Shown piece by piece: positions 1 to 12,980 of a stretch of DNA of 64,000 bases (positions within the stretch are counted from its first letter, which is position 1; each line of letters begins with the position of its first letter). The notes under the pieces are model-generated. The model saw only the letters and a program-made list of their open reading frames with translations. It was not told the DNA's origin and made no database searches. The translations under genes were made by a program, and so were the position numbers. The DNA is from Lepas anatifera (taxonomy: Eukaryota; Arthropoda; Thecostraca; Lepadidae): NCBI GenBank assembly GCA_034440635.1, contig JAOTON010000772.1, forward strand, positions 1,912,001 to 1,976,000, given 5' to 3'.

Positions 1-200
1 GCCTCCTCTGCGAGTTGTTCTAAGGGGCCCTGATATTTCGTCTCGGCTTTTTAGAGCTGGTCATATGGGAGAGGAGGGACACAGAGTTGGTCTAGGGAAG
101 CCCCCAGAGTTGGTCTTCATCCCACAAATGTTAGTCTAGGTGGCTCCCAGAGTACTTTACCCCCGAAGGTTGGTCTCGAGGCCCTAAAGTTTTTTTGTGA
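1..200. repeat. Degenerate tandem repeat built on 'cagagttggtct'
   Basis: The opening 200 bases repeat an irregular unit of about 30-40 bases containing variants of agagttggtct followed by a G/C-rich stretch (ggggccc or gcccccag). The same vocabulary recurs at 41440-41790, so this is a dispersed repeat or part of one. The array begins before the window. No coding potential is seen. Confidence 0.6.
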
Positions 201-701
201 CAACTCACCATTGCCTCAAAAATAATTGGAGACTGCATCAGGGGTTTCGTTGGTAACGATTTACCTGTTTAACCCAAATTTTTCACATGGTAATGGTCAA
301 ACAATGCTGCTTGGGGACGATTTAAAAATATTTACTATGAGACAATTAAACAAAATATCCATCCCTCGTTCAAACAAGGGCTCTGAGAGTTTACCGCCTG
401 AGTACCCAAATTGGGAAATTTTTACTCCACCATACATTTTGAGGGAATTTTCCACCACTCGCCATATGTTCCAGCTGAATTTTCCACTCGACACCCTAGC
501 ACAAAACCATTTTGCACTGTCCTTAGAGAACTGGCGTTGGGTATTATTCTGCATGCAGTTGGCGAAAAGCAAAGCTACTTTGCCTCGATTAAACTAGTTT
601 CGTTGAGTCTTTCCGCCTCGGCAGGGGTCGTATGTTATAACAAATCCTATCTCCGCCAGATACAATAAACCTCTACCGAACGGCGCAGCTGATTGTGCCA
701 C
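201..701. other. No gene recognised
   Basis: Unique-looking sequence with short overlapping ORFs on both strands, none with a recognisable motif or flanking splice pattern. Confidence 0.5.
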
Positions 702-1290
702 CTAACACACACTCGAAATAGGCATTGGTGAGAAGAACCGTGCACGGGTAGTTCTCAGCTGAATACATCCTGTGGCAGCTGGTACAAACTCAACAGTAAG
801 CCTTCTTCCACAGCGGGGGCAGCGACTTGGTCCAGCAACAGAACAATAGTGCCCCTGAGCTGCATATGTGTGACCGACGCGGAGTCGTGCAAGGCACACC
901 TGCTCTCTGCCACTCCGCCTGCTAGTCGACTCCCATGGTTCTAGAGTTGGCCTGATCTCTGGCTTGCTACTCACCTCTGAAACGACTGCTGGTTTCCGCC
1001 TTTTTGTCAGGTGCTGGGACTACTGCTACTGCTCGGGCAGTATCAGAAGCCCTTCTGACTATCAAATCAGCTCTCTCATTACCAGGTATCCCTACATGAA
1101 TCGGGACCCAGAAAAACTGTATCCCAGCTCCTGTGGAGGAAGCGGTATTTAGGAGCCTCCGGGCAGTGAAAAGTAGCCAAAATATTGGCGGGTGACTGGA
1201 CTGTAGCGCGGCTTGGGAGCAGCTGAGTCGGCCCGTTTGGATCTCACAAAACATGACGTGAGAGTTGGATGACACATAGTTCTGTAGTAA
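702..1290 (-). pseudogene. LINE retrotransposon 3' fragment: RNase H end and C-terminal zinc-knuckle region
   Basis: Read on the minus strand, the frame from 1275 to 967 contains FFWVPIHVGIPGNERAD, the hallmark C-terminal motif of the RNase H domain in non-LTR retrotransposons of the Jockey/I group, where the final Asp is catalytic. Directly downstream, in another frame (974 to 702), is REQVCLARLRVGHT followed by CPRCGRRLTVEFV. This is the conserved tail after RNase H, with a Cys-rich segment that normally closes the ORF. The frame change near 970 and the absence of reverse-transcriptase motifs upstream show a 5'-truncated, frame-broken, dead copy. Assignment to a clade beyond 'LINE with RNase H' is not possible from this fragment. 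Confidence 0.75.
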
Positions 1291-3010
1291 AATCAGATAC
1301 CGATGTCGGAAGGCTGAAGCCTGGACTTACATCCTTCCACACGGAAAGCACATCCAGTCCCCGATTTGTTTTTTAACCGGGCGTTTAAACACCGAGTAAA
1401 ACCAACATGATGCGATATTTAACGGCGCGAGCCGCTGCAATGTCATTGGCTGGATAACACACTTTCCTAGTGGGAGAAGCTCTTCGTTGCAATTGATGGA
1501 CACGCCATGCCAGGGCTCAGATTTCTGCGCTCGCTTCCTGGCGATCATCCCAAGCACCATTCTGGAACCATCTTATCACCACGACACTTGCATACACAGA
1601 GACGGGAAGAACTCGGGCGGGTAGCTGGGAAGATATATGTCACAGAAGGGTCAATCAGCGCTCCAGCGACCGCGACTCTATCGTATCCCTTTTGATGTTT
1701 TTTTCATGATGATATTTGGTACATTTTGGAACACATTCAAACCTGGACAAAGTGATGTGCTTCTCGTCTATGGAACCACAGACAAAATCACTGAAATGCT
1801 TCTACGAACTGTGGTTAACTATAACCATCACTACTGACCAAACAATAATGGGGCCAGTCAATCTTTGACTTGTTGCTGAAAACAACTTTTCTCTGGAACT
1901 GAAAACTCAAAGAATTCGGGCTTGATGCTGCCTTCCGCACTGGCTGGCTACAAAACTTTCACATTTACTCTGAATTCAGCTGAAACCGAAATTTTTCTGA
2001 AAAGTGAGGGGGTTTTTTGTGTGATTTTGATGAAAAATGGGCCCCGTAGCTTCCCTTTTCCGGCGAGTACGGGTAAACGAATGAAACATAACAGTGCACG
2101 ATTCGCTCAATTGTCACACAGCCTCTATTCGTCTACCGTTCAAATAAACAAAGTTAATGCTTTCTGCATTTGTTGAGACCACGCATCCCATACTGAGGCC
2201 CCCAGCTACCACCGTTACCACCGGCGCGACACTCGCCTTTGTCAAACACAAATATACCCTGACAGCTTTCATCCGATTACCTCTTCAGCCTTTCATGAAA
2301 CCTTCAGAGCTTTCATCTCCATCTGACATTTTACAAATACATTTAAGGTCCGGTAGCCTCTTTCCAAAATCACTTAGAGCAGGGCGTTAGTACCACGGAC
2401 ATAGTTGGCTTTGATCCGACAGGGAGTCTGGTCGGACTACCTTGGTGGAGACATTTACCTCAAATACATAAGCAGCCACAGCACGGTACTGACCAGAGGC
2501 ACGGCCCAATTGACTCATGTATATAGGTGTCTGGTACTGTTATGCCACTCAGTCCTGGTCCTATTCTAGAATAAGGACCATGAGCTGAATCCGTACCATT
2601 TGGCAAAGTTTTGATTCAAAATACAAGTAGTTTCATTGGATATCAGTGATTTGACCATACATTATTTTTTACAAATGACAGAAAGTGAGTTTCATAAGCT
2701 TACGTGAACTTTTCATTCAAATATAATGATACTGATTCTTGCAATGGTACGTTCCGCATCGCCACTCCTCGCTCGTGCCATATTTCGTCTGGACGTAATG
2801 AAGCGTACCAAGGGCCTTGGTACCAGGGCTGCTCATGTCTTCCGGGTAATTATTTCCGTTCTTTGGGGTTTTAAGGCGCTTCGATGCCATGATCATTTCA
2901 CGCCCAACTGTGATTGCATTACGTAAGAATGTCGGTATGAGCAATTCTGTCCCAACAAAGAAGTGAGTGGTCTTGTCCGCTCATGTGATCTGGAATCAAG
3001 TCACACTAGT
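1291..3010. other. No gene recognised; upstream LINE remnants possible to about 1700
   Basis: The stretch 1300-1700 may hold more decayed LINE sequence on the minus strand, but no motif is secure. From 1700 to 3010 I see only short unsupported ORFs and AT-rich sequence. Confidence 0.4.
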
Positions 3011-3018
3011 GAAGGCAG

Positions 3019-3640
3019 TCACGCCAGAGGAGCAGTCCTGAGTCCGAAGCACACTGGCCGGAGACGGAAGCGACAGGAGAGTTAGGAATCGGACCACACC
3101 GGCGAAGACGGAAGCGACAGGAGAGTTACGACTCGGACCACACCGGCGAAGACGGAAGCGACAGGAGAGTTAGGAGTCGGACCACATTGGCGGAGACGGA
3201 AGCGACAGGGAGTTAGGAGTCGGACCATACTGGAGGAGACGGAAGCGACAGGAGAGTTAGGAGTCGGACCACACTGGAGGAGACGGAAGCGACAGGGGAG
3301 TTAGGAGTCGGACCACACTGGAGGAGACGGAAGCGACAGGAGAGTTAGGAGTCGGCCCATACTGGAGGAGACGGAAGCGACAGGGGAGTTAGGAGTCGGC
3401 CCATACTGGAGGAGACGGAAGCGACAGGGGAGTCAGACCATACCAGTGAACAGTCGCGGCAGGAGAATTAGGAGTCGGTTTACATAAGTGGCGACAGTCC
3501 GCAGGACGTGAGGAGTCGGTCACGCAAGTGGAGACAGTGGTGACAGGATAATTAGGAGTCGGGCCACACCAGTGAACAGTCGCGGCAGGAACGTTAGGAG
3601 TCGGGCCACACCAGTGGAGACAGTGGTGACAGGCACGGTT
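3019..3640. repeat. 44-bp minisatellite
   Basis: A 44-base unit beginning gacggaagcgacaggagagt and continuing into taggagtcggaccacac is repeated about ten times from roughly 3019 to 3450. Most units differ at a few positions (caccggcgaa, cactggagga). From 3450 to 3640 the array decays into longer hybrid units that keep 'aggagtcgg..ccacaccagtg' and 'gacagtggtgacagg'. Minus-strand ORFs here, rich in Thr/Pro/Trp/Gly, are products of the repeat, not genes. Confidence 0.85.
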
Positions 3641-4290
3641 GGGCGCCTGCCACGCTGTGCTGATACACCTAATATAAACACTGGGGCTCTCTGTACCCAC
3701 GGCCTCGCCGGCACGGCCGACGCCAGCTGCCGCCTCATCTGCCGAGCTTCAACAACGCTACATATATCCTACCTAATACAATTTCGGTCAGAGCAGTAAC
3801 ATGGGCGAGGAAATGAGTTCTATTTGCACTGTACCAGACGCCGTTATCACATTGTCCGTTATCACGCCAGCCGCAATGAAGGCGCGGCGCCGCCGGCCGC
3901 ACCAATACCGACGGCAGACGGCCTCTCGTAAAGGTCGCTGCCATCGCCGGTACGACACAGCGGGGAAATCGGCCGGCCGGTATTTCAGCTCCGTACTCCG
4001 CGCCACGCGCAGACCATCTGCGCTACACTGCACCCCAGGGAGCAGGGGAGCGGCGCGCGCCAGCCCGGACCCTCTTAACCTGGCGACGTCGGCGACAGCG
4101 CCGCGCACTCTGGCAATGATGGCCCGGGCAGAGCGGCGCGGATGCGGCCGTGTTGGCGCGGGCAGAGGAGGCGCTGGCCGTGGCTAGTGTCGCCAGTATG
4201 GGTTTACGGCACCATTCGAGCGGGGAGTTACGGCTGAGACAGGCACGCATCGTGTATGGCTGCTGTACGACCGCTGCGACATCTCCGGCT
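3641..4290. other. GC-rich unique sequence, no gene recognised
   Basis: This CpG-rich interval lies between two minisatellites. Overlapping Arg/Ala/Gly-rich ORFs on both strands are what random GC-rich DNA gives. No start codon plus splice-donor combination stands out. Confidence 0.4.
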
Positions 4291-4299
4291 AACGGTGCT

Positions 4300-4585
4300 C
4301 TGACCTGCCAGTCTGAGCTGAGCTGCCTCTCCGAGCTACCCTCTGAGCTGAGCTGCCATTCTGAGCTGAGCTGTCATTCTGAGCTAAGTTGCCATTCATG
4401 AGCTAAGCTGTGCGCTGCTCTGAGCTGCATTCTAGTGACTGCATTCTGAGCTGAGCTGCCACTCTGAGCTGAGCTGCGATCTGAGCTGAGCTGCCACTCT
4501 GAGCTGAGCTGTCCTCTGAGCTGAGCTGTGCTCTGAGCTGAGCTGCGATCTGAGCTGAGCTGCCACTCTGAGCTGAGCTGGACCC
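4300..4585. repeat. Short minisatellite of 'tctgagctgagctgc'
   Basis: About 16 irregular copies of a 16-19 base unit, tctgagctgagctgccac and shorter variants ending in cga or tc. The Ser/Glu/Leu/Cys and Gln/Leu/Ser ORFs on either strand are by-products of the repeat. Confidence 0.85.
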
Positions 4586-7374
4586 AGGCCGCCGTTCAGA
4601 CAGGCGCCGGGCTGGAGGCAAGAGCAGCCTGCTATCAATGGAGAGACACAAGCATGCATGTCTGTGAATATATTTCGGCTGAACTAGGTTTTTTTACGGG
4701 ACGTGCAGCTTGCGAGATAACTACTCATCATGCCGGTGGTATTTTCGGCTCTTCGAAAGCAAAGCAAAGACGAGAGCTGTCATGATTTATCAGGTGTGGC
4801 CACCAATTGAAGCTTTCAGCACATACAGCCACACGGGAGAGCGGCTCCGACCGTTGGGCCTCCGTTAGGCCGGGCCGTTGGATCCAGAGGCGCTGGGTCC
4901 GCCGCGGGCGGTAGCTAGCTGGTAGCGCGCCTGCCTGCCTCCGCCGGTAAAAACTCCCCCTCTCTGGTTCCACTGAGCCGGGCAGGAGCGTAACAACGCA
5001 CGAGCGCAGAGTCCAGTCAACGGTCATAATACTGCACGTCATGGCGTGAATACGACGATACCTGCCAGAAAACCTGAGTGTGACGGCGCCGGTTTTTACT
5101 CCGACCTGGCTCCGCCTCTGCTCAAACAAAGAACGGCCTCCCGAGCTGGGGCGCTGACCGAACGCACGCGCACCAAAGGAATGCGAGCCTCAGCAGTTTG
5201 GTCGAATAACAGCCAAACCAGAGCGCGTGCAAAGTTGCAGTCTTTAATTAGGGAGGGCACCACACATCGAACGGCTGGAAAATGTCTGCACGACATTCTC
5301 TTATACGGGTAGACAAACAGTAGAAAAATGACAGCTGAATGAAAGACCGAGGCTCTTGCAAGGCGATAGTTTATTGAGTCAAAATAGCTCACCCACGCAA
5401 AACATCGCGTAGGCTACACATGACTACAGAAAAAATAAATTAGGCAGATCTCTGGGGCGACATCCCAAAATGTATTCGGCGGGTCTGCGCTCACTCTTTC
5501 TCTCCATCAGCCCAGCGAGCCGTCAGTGTGAATGCATGAGGACGCCTCCGGCTACCCCTGGGGACGCGATCGGACGAGCGGAGGGAGCGTCCGCGATGGG
5601 GAGCCTTCCCTTCCCATTACAGCGAGGAAGGTGACCCCGGTCGTGTTGTCACAGCTGGCCCGGAGGCAGAGTTCTCACGTTTGCGTGGCGGCCCGCCTTC
5701 AGAACCGTGCCGCACATGTGAACGGTCGGGGAGGCGGCCTGAAACTGATCCTGACGTCGCGTAGATGACCGAGTCACTACCATATAGGAATAGAAGCTTA
5801 TCTGAAAACTATGCAAGGGAGAGGCCTCAGAAATATTTTGCGGCGGTTTCCTAGTAGGAAGACGAATGCCTGATTATGTTTGCTCATTTTTTGCTGTATC
5901 TAAAGCATGGCTAGTGGGATAGCAGTCCCAACAATTGAAGGTTTAAAAATAAACCCACGCAAGAAAATAGAGTACAACGCGAAACCACGCCGACTCTGTC
6001 GCGACACGCGCGCCGGGCTGTGACCGCGCAGCCACCCCCAGCGCGGCGCCTGTTTGAGCAGCAGCGTTCCGCGAGTTTTTACGAACGCGCCCCTCCCCTC
6101 TCCTCCCCGCGGCAGATCCCCGGCCGTTACACCGCTCCAGATGTGGACGCCGCGCCGGAAGTACCCGCGGGGACTGGTCTGGGACTATCGGCACATACAG
6201 GACAGGGCGCGAGAGAGGCCCCTGCCAGTGAAACAAGATAGTTACACGACTGGTGGGAGATGCGGTAAGCACGATCTGCCGCATACCAGGGCAGCTTCTC
6301 CCGACAGTTGAAGCAGCCAACATTACATCGGCGCGGACAACAAAGAAGTCGCACGTCACCCCAGATCTGCATGTGTGGCTCTCACAAACCTCCTGTAGAT
6401 ACTGCTGCATCATATTGACCTTTGGAGTCGACTGAGAACAATTATATAAGGCACTTTCAAACCTGCGATGTTTTGCATGCAAGCCTAGTAACAAGGCTGG
6501 AGATCTCTTCTCAACCCAAGGGTGGATCCTGTGTGGGTAACGCCGGCACGGCAATACAAGCCCTATGGGGCGACCAAAAATCCAGGGGGCGTCCTGACCC
6601 CCGACCCCCGCTCCCCGGGATCTACACCCATACCCAGTACATATGCCCGTGCGCGTGCATAAGCAAGCGTTGCAGCAGCGGTGCACCAGCCCACAGAGAG
6701 GCGGACCGGCGGACTGATGGCGGCGTTGACTGACGAATGGCTGCGGCTCGGAGAGGTCTCGCCCCGATGCGGCTGTGATAGCGCTGCTGTGCCGGTCTGC
6801 GTGTGATCTGAGCCTGCTTGGAATGCCATCGCTGACACGCTAACGAGCGCAGGTAGCGGCTGTCGTCAGTCATCCATCATTAGCAGTCACGCAGCCGGGC
6901 GGACACCGCCGTCAGCGGGCGCCGTCAGCATTTCCGTCAGCCATCGGCGATCAGGCCGTCAGCTTCCGTTAGCATCCTTACTGACCAGCCGAGGACATGG
7001 AGTAAGATGGCGTGACATGTGACCGGGGGCGCTCCCTCTGCCGGGGAGACGAACGTACAGACAGGGCGGGTAACTGCGCCCTGGTTCTATGGTGTCGCCA
7101 ACTCGCATATAGGCAATAGGACGCAGTTCAAAACTTAACGCACTTCCCGGATGTTGGATAAATGCCTTCGGGAGTAGTGACGAAGGGACAATATAGGAAG
7201 ACGACTGTAATTCACGCAAAGGCATTTAATCTGAGAGCGTTCTCGTTCCTAAATAACAATAGACGCCATGAAGACTATCATGACGGATAATATCACACGA
7301 CCACACCTCCCGGAAGTACCGGGCGGCTGCAAGAGAGACGACCGCTGAGTGAAGCTCTGGGCCACCACCCCAGC
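4586..7374. other. No gene recognised
   Basis: GC-rich, CpG-containing sequence. The longest ORF (minus, 6686-5943, 247 codons) is Arg/Gly/Ala/Cys-rich, matches no family I know, and overlaps open frames on the other strand. I treat it as chance. No tRNA, repeat array or transposon end was recognised. Confidence 0.4.
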
Positions 7375-7377
7375 TCG

Positions 7378-7530
7378 GCGGGGACCTCAAGAGCCTCAGT
7401 CTCTTGGGTAGCTCAGGAGCCTCGGTCTTATGGGTAGCTCAGGAGCCCCGGCCGTATGGGTTATCTCAGGAGCTTCGGTCCTATGGATAGCTTAGGAGCC
7501 TCGGTCCTATGGGGTAGCTCATGGTCCTCA
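7378..7530. repeat. 26-31-bp minisatellite
   Basis: Five or so copies of aggagcctcggtcttatggg followed by tagctc, with small changes (ccccggccgtatgggttatctc, ttcggtcctatggatagctt). Confidence 0.8.
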
Positions 7531-8836
7531 GATCTATCACTGGCACGGTGTGGGTTAGAGGTAAGGTCGATGACGGAGCTGCCGCATGCACTAGTTCAGC
7601 GCCGTCAGGAAACGCTACTACAAAGACATTAAAATGTTCATGGAACATTTCACCACCGATTCAAGTCATTACGAAGATAGGCATCCAAATCTCAACCTTT
7701 CAGCGTTAAGCCTCTGTCCGTGAGGTCACATTAGTCAGGAAACCACAAAATGGGACTAATAAGACTTCTGGATGGTCCTGCTGGCTTCCTTTCCGTCGCC
7801 GTTTCCGACAGTATATTTTCACTGTGTCACGCTTTGACACTGAGAAATCGACTACAGGGCCTAGCGACTATTCCCGAGCGAGAGGTAGCTCTAAGTCATG
7901 ACAACCATTAGTCACAAAAGCCAAAAACTTTTTAACTTGTCCGACGACGACACAAGACAGTCATGACTATGCTCTAAAACTAGAGAAAATTGCCACAAGC
8001 ATCAGAGCGAGGGTCTTATTTAAAAAGGAGTTTTCAGAACCATACACGAGTATGTTTGGACGAACACAGGTGAATACACTCGTAAACACACATATCATAT
8101 GAAGGACCAAGAACGTACGAAATCCCACAGCGAGTGACCCCGGCGCGAAGCAAATATATTTGTCAATAAAACAATGAAAATTATTCGTTTTATATCAAAT
8201 CTCCATTATCCTCCTTGAATTTAAACAAACAATCTTCTACAAATGGCGTGGTCTGAGGGGGCTCCCTCGGCTCCATAATCGGGAGACGCTGTGCTTCCTT
8301 TTTTAGAAGTGTAGCCGGCCTGCAGCTGGGCCCAGTCACCGACCGCCGGCTGGTCGGCGCGCCAGCCCTTCCCTGCTTCCGGCGTCATTAATTTCAGCCC
8401 GGTGCTGAGCTCAGGGGCGACGCCCGCCAGGCCGGCGGCGGCGCGTGCCCCCGGCAGCCGCCGCGGCGAAAGGCGGCCAGACGGCACCGTCGCGACCACA
8501 CGGCGCCACCCGGCACGTGCAGAATCAGACCGGCGGCCCCGGCATTGGACGGCAGCCCACCAGCTGGCTACTCGACTCCTCTTACAAATGATGAGACTTC
8601 TTAAAATCCAAACAAATGACTTAACAACTCTTCATGTCTTAAGTCAACACGAAGGGGCGTGACAATGATATTCAGGGGCTGTGTATAAATCACGTAGCGT
8701 AAAGGGGGAGGGGGGGAAGTGGGGAGCCAGGCTCAGCAATATCCAACATTACACATGGGCGCCAAAAACGTTACATGGGGAAGGGGGCGGGTCAAAAATG
8801 ACCAAATTTGCGCTACATAATCTGTGGACGGCCCCT
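7531..8836. other. No gene recognised
   Basis: Mixed AT- and GC-rich sequence with no credible ORF, tRNA or transposon end. Confidence 0.4.
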
Positions 8837-9722
8837 TCAACACCCGCCCCGGTGGACCTCCGAGCCACATTCACCCTGGTGGGAGTGTTCAAACACCCCC
8901 CCTCGAACTCGGCTCCTATACGGGTTGGCAAACAAATGCGGACGCTGGTGGATAGCTCATACAAATTCATGAAGAAATATCAGTCACGTTTTGGTTCAGG
9001 TCAATATTGAGGTCATGAAGGTCAAAAGAGGTGACATTCTAGAGAAATGGGCTCTAGCGTCTGACGGAATTGGGTTAGAATCATTTTTAGGCACCATTCT
9101 CCTCCCTCTTGTTACGGAAAATCGAATGATGTATTATATGACTATGCTAAGTCGAAACCTAAAAATGACCTAACCCAAGGTCAGGTCAAGGTCACCATCT
9201 AATCTAGCAGAGTCAATATGCATATCAATCGACTCACAATAAAAATATAAACGTATGGCTATGTATCAAATGTCTTGGCGAAAATCTAACGGTATCAAAA
9301 TAAATACTTCGTCAAAATTTCCTGCAAAGTTATTGACCCAAGTCTGAAAACCTGCTTAAGAGGCCCCAGATGACCTCTCAGAGGCCACAGGTCAAAACTT
9401 GCAAAATGAGCCTATAAAGGGCCTAGGATACCTACTATGATTTGGAGAATACAAAGATATTCAAAGCGGCATCTACAGAATAAGAGAATTTCTTTCGGCT
9501 AATTTCCGTTTTCCCATGCATTTCCAATGGGGTGGGTCACTTGACCTGCACTGGTGACCTGACCCGCAACAACCCAACCTTAAAATTTTGGGGAAGGTTG
9601 CGAAATTGATCAAGGATTAGGTGTGCCCAGTACGGCGGTGCTTCGCGCCACCGTTTTGTCGTACTGCCGGAAAATATCCGAGGGAGGTGTTTAAACACTC
9701 CCCCCGCCGGCACGATGGTTAA
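8837..9722 (+). mobile_element. TTAA-bordered non-autonomous element, copy A
   Basis: The right border is ccgccggcacgatggTTAA at 9704-9722. The left border is a decayed TCAA followed by cacccgccccggtgg. Both ends carry the same subterminal block with inverted symmetry: ggagtgttcaaacacc near the left and ggtgtttaaacactcc near the right. The interior lacks ORFs but holds several AGGTCA/TGACCT motifs, including aaggtcaggtcaaggtcac at 9177-9195. The right third (about 9532-9700) closely matches copy B at 21149-21338. This is most simply a MITE-like DNA element. TTAA target duplications are known for piggyBac and Kolobok, but which superfamily supplied the transposase cannot be told. Confidence 0.55.
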
Positions 9723-12158
9723 TACGTGAGCAAACATCCTCACCAAGACCATTCTGGCACAGGGCTTCAGAGCACTGACACAAATTCCTGGATACCTGAC
9801 ACCGGCGTTCGCTCAACGCGTGTCACCCTACACCCCGGCAGGGCCGGAGCGTGTCACACGACACCGACTGACACTGCGCCAGCTGGATCCCCGCGCAGCA
9901 CAGGCCGGCCAAAGACAGCCGACAAAATCGCTAAGTACCTCGCGCTAATGCAATGTCTTGGCCACGGATCGAAAGCCGCGTCCCAGCTAATTCGTTACAC
10001 TTTGGAATGCGATGGATGTGCAAATAGCTGGGCTCCTTCGCCATCGTTATGGCATAACCGACGGTCCGGAGCGCAGGTACCGTCACCGGCAGATTACAGG
10101 CGATCGTCAACACGGCATCCCGCGATTAATCAAAGGAATCGGGTCAGCAGGCGGGGGATGCCGCCGCCGGCGGCCCCGCTACATCTGCGGCGGTAGTGTG
10201 ACGACAGCGCAGTCTGACACCCTGCAGAGTGCAGCCGCTCCCTCCGGGACGGTGGTGTCCGGGACAACCGACAGCGGCAGCCGACCGATTTAGTTAACCT
10301 CATTTTCGCAACCTTCCGATGCTCCATATGTCGAAGCCACGTGCAGATATGGCGCCTTGCGTCAGTGTAGCATTGGCTATTCTAAAAATTCACAAAAATA
10401 TGTCTTTTAAATTCAAAAGTAAAGATGACAGCACACTGCAGAAGAGGGACAATGCCTTCCACAATGCCTTCCAATTTCGCCTCAGCGCAGTCAGGCGAAG
10501 ACAAACGAGGTGCTCAGAATCTCCATAAATTGCACTCCAGCCTACAGTTATCGACTCACGTCCTGAAGTTCCACCGAACACAAAGCTCATCTCCCTCAGA
10601 TCTCTTGGCACACGGCCCCTCTCCAACACGAGCACCCTTCTATGACGCAAACCAAGAAGGCACAGAGCCAAGAAACGAATCGACAGATTCCCGCCAAATC
10701 AGTTGGTCCTGGTCATCGGAAAGAACCAATCACAATTACGACCCGAATACAACGGTTCTACGACCTTAGGCGCATACTAGCCCGCCTTAAAATATCACTT
10801 ATTGAAGAGAATTTTCGTTCCCGTCACTTCTCTGGCCAAAATTTAACGAGGCACGATATCTTGGCCCTTGTCAGCAGCAGTGCTTTTCCTTTCCTTACTG
10901 CTTCCAACTCCCCACAGCAGGAGTAGATGTCATGGGGACCATGGAACTAAGGGGCAGGAGTTTTAGGGTACCAAGACATTTGGAAACTGCGTCTGAGTAA
11001 GCTCATCCAGGGCAATATAAGATCGAGAAGGCATATGCCAGATAGAGAATGCAAATCCTGCCACGCCCAACAAGTAAAGGCATGTAGAGACGCCGTATGC
11101 ATGCGTGTGTATTGAGTTTAGGTTGGAACAAATTGACAAACGTGTAAGTGAAGCCCCAATTCCGTTTCATTGTTATGTTTCTTTGACCATTTAATTACTT
11201 GTTGCAGTGTCGAATATATTTGCAGAAATATCAAATATTTAGTACAGAGCTCTGTTTTTCACCGCCGATTAAATCACTAGCAAATAGCATTATGCTAGTA
11301 TTGTGAAAGCTGTTTTTCGCATGCATCTGTCTTGACTGTCCAGTTTGCAAACAACTGATCTGAGCGAAAGCCACCCCACTCAATTTCCACTTGACTGGAC
11401 CTACAGACACGCCTTTGATCCGTGCCGGGCTCCAACGCTCACGCGAAGGGACGCTGTCGAGAAACCAGGTCAGTAGTCGACGCCAGGCGGCCAGCGCTGG
11501 CAGCGCACACCGCCGGAGGGGGGGCACCGCACGCACGCAGCTTTGGTTGGCTTTGATCGCCGCTCGGGGGCAGTCGATTGCCGCCCCCTCCCCCCCGAGC
11601 CCGCTGGCAGCGTGTTCGCGATCACAGCGGCGACAGTCGGTGCCTGCTGAAGTGGGACCCGCTGATGGACAGGTGGGGGCAGCGGCCCGGGCAGATCCCG
11701 TCTGGGTGGACGGACGCGGGAGGCGGGTCACAGCGAGAGAGACGTCCGGTGGTAGAGTACGACGCGCTCCGGTTACCGCACCAATCAATCACTGGACGTT
11801 AGGCTGTCACTAATAAAAAACATGTTATTTGAAATTTGATCGCTGCCTAGTAGACTAAGACTCAACATACAGAATGTCAAGAATATATCGAAAAAATTGA
11901 GGATTAGCCTGGGATTTCAGTGAATTTGGGGATTTAGAAACTGGTTCATCGTATTAACATGCCCTCAAATATCTATGACATGCATAAAGGTATCAAATCG
12001 CATCTAATTATGCAAGCATGTTACGTACATGGAATCCTAAGCCTAGTCCATAAGCAGACCTAACCATTTAAGTTCACTATAAATGCTTTATTCTTTGAAA
12101 AACGGACATGGGCAACCTCAGAATGTATATAATATACCCAACAGACACTCTTGAGACT
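9723..12158. other. No gene recognised
   Basis: GC-rich stretch to about 10300, then mixed composition. ORFs of 60-185 codons overlap on both strands and carry no recognisable domain. No repeat array seen. Confidence 0.4.
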
Positions 12159-12980
12159 TTAAATGGGGTCGGGATGCGTTGTTGGACGCAGCGTCTTCGA
12201 AAATTTCTTCATATTTGGTCTGTTGAAGACAGCAACATCTGACCTGTGGTGCTCGACCACCTGAGGCAGAGCTTGCTTCTGCACCTCGTCCTGTACCTTA
12301 TTACTGCGAGACGACGGCAATGCCACTTTTAGCGATGTCATTGATGACCGGAAAATTCGTGGCAGTCCAGAAACTCGAGGTAATCCCTCGACAAGTTCCA
12401 TCTTCCAGGACCTAACAGAAGCTAGTCCTGGCTTCCCTGTAAGCCCAGGATGTCGAATACCAGCCATGTGTATGGGGCGATCAGGCTGGAGAGATTGCCC
12501 TGACCTGCTCCTTCTCCTCTGGAGAATGTCAAAGTAATTAGACAAGATTAACAGCTTAATCACCTTGCTCATCCACCGTGCATGATGATCAGCACCAGGC
12601 AGTTTCAGGGAGAAATTCTCCACGTTCTCACCCAGGCAGACGATTACGAGTTCCAGCATCTCCTGGTAGTCTGCCCTTGGCCAGGTGCTCTTCTTATGCT
12701 CCTTCTTAGCCGGCATCCACACACTTTCGGCCTCCTCTCTCATCTCACTGGTCTTGTCTTTGTACACGTTTTCTTTTTCACACGTTTCTTGGCGGGGCCA
12801 GTTCCTGAGTTAAACCTGGTTTTAATGAAACGCACCATCGCCTGTATGCCGTGCATTGCACTACTACCTTTCCGTGTGCCAATTTACCGGTCTGTGGCAG
12901 TTTCTTGTCGGATTTCTTCACCACGGACAAGTTCTGGACCATTCATTTTAATCGTTAAGGCAATGCAGGCTGGCTTGCAC
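12159..12980 (-). pseudogene. Degraded ORF of a dispersed repeat gene family (unassigned)
   Basis: On the minus strand a 202-codon frame (12767-12159) contains WPRADYQEMLELVIVCLG, then PGADHHARWMSKVIKLL, and near its end QKQALPQVVEHHR. Between the last two, another frame reads NDIAKSGIAVVSQ. Upstream, near 12900-12960, a third frame reads NGPELVRGEEIRQETATDR. To my knowledge blocks like these ('HHARWM.K.I', 'ND.A..G', 'VV..HR') occur in a large family of uncharacterised, multi-copy invertebrate proteins, probably tied to mobile DNA. Switching between frames and internal stops shows a dead copy. I cannot name a function. The reading rests on partial recognition and could be wrong. Confidence 0.4.

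Noticed and set aside
2401..2625. Possible third copy of the palindromic element
   Set aside because: It has accat/ttttga-like words at the ends, but the arms do not pair over any convincing length.
5943..6686. 247-codon minus-strand ORF
   Set aside because: It lies in GC-rich DNA where stops are rare, is Arg/Gly/Ala/Cys-rich with no motif, and is overlapped by open frames on the other strand.
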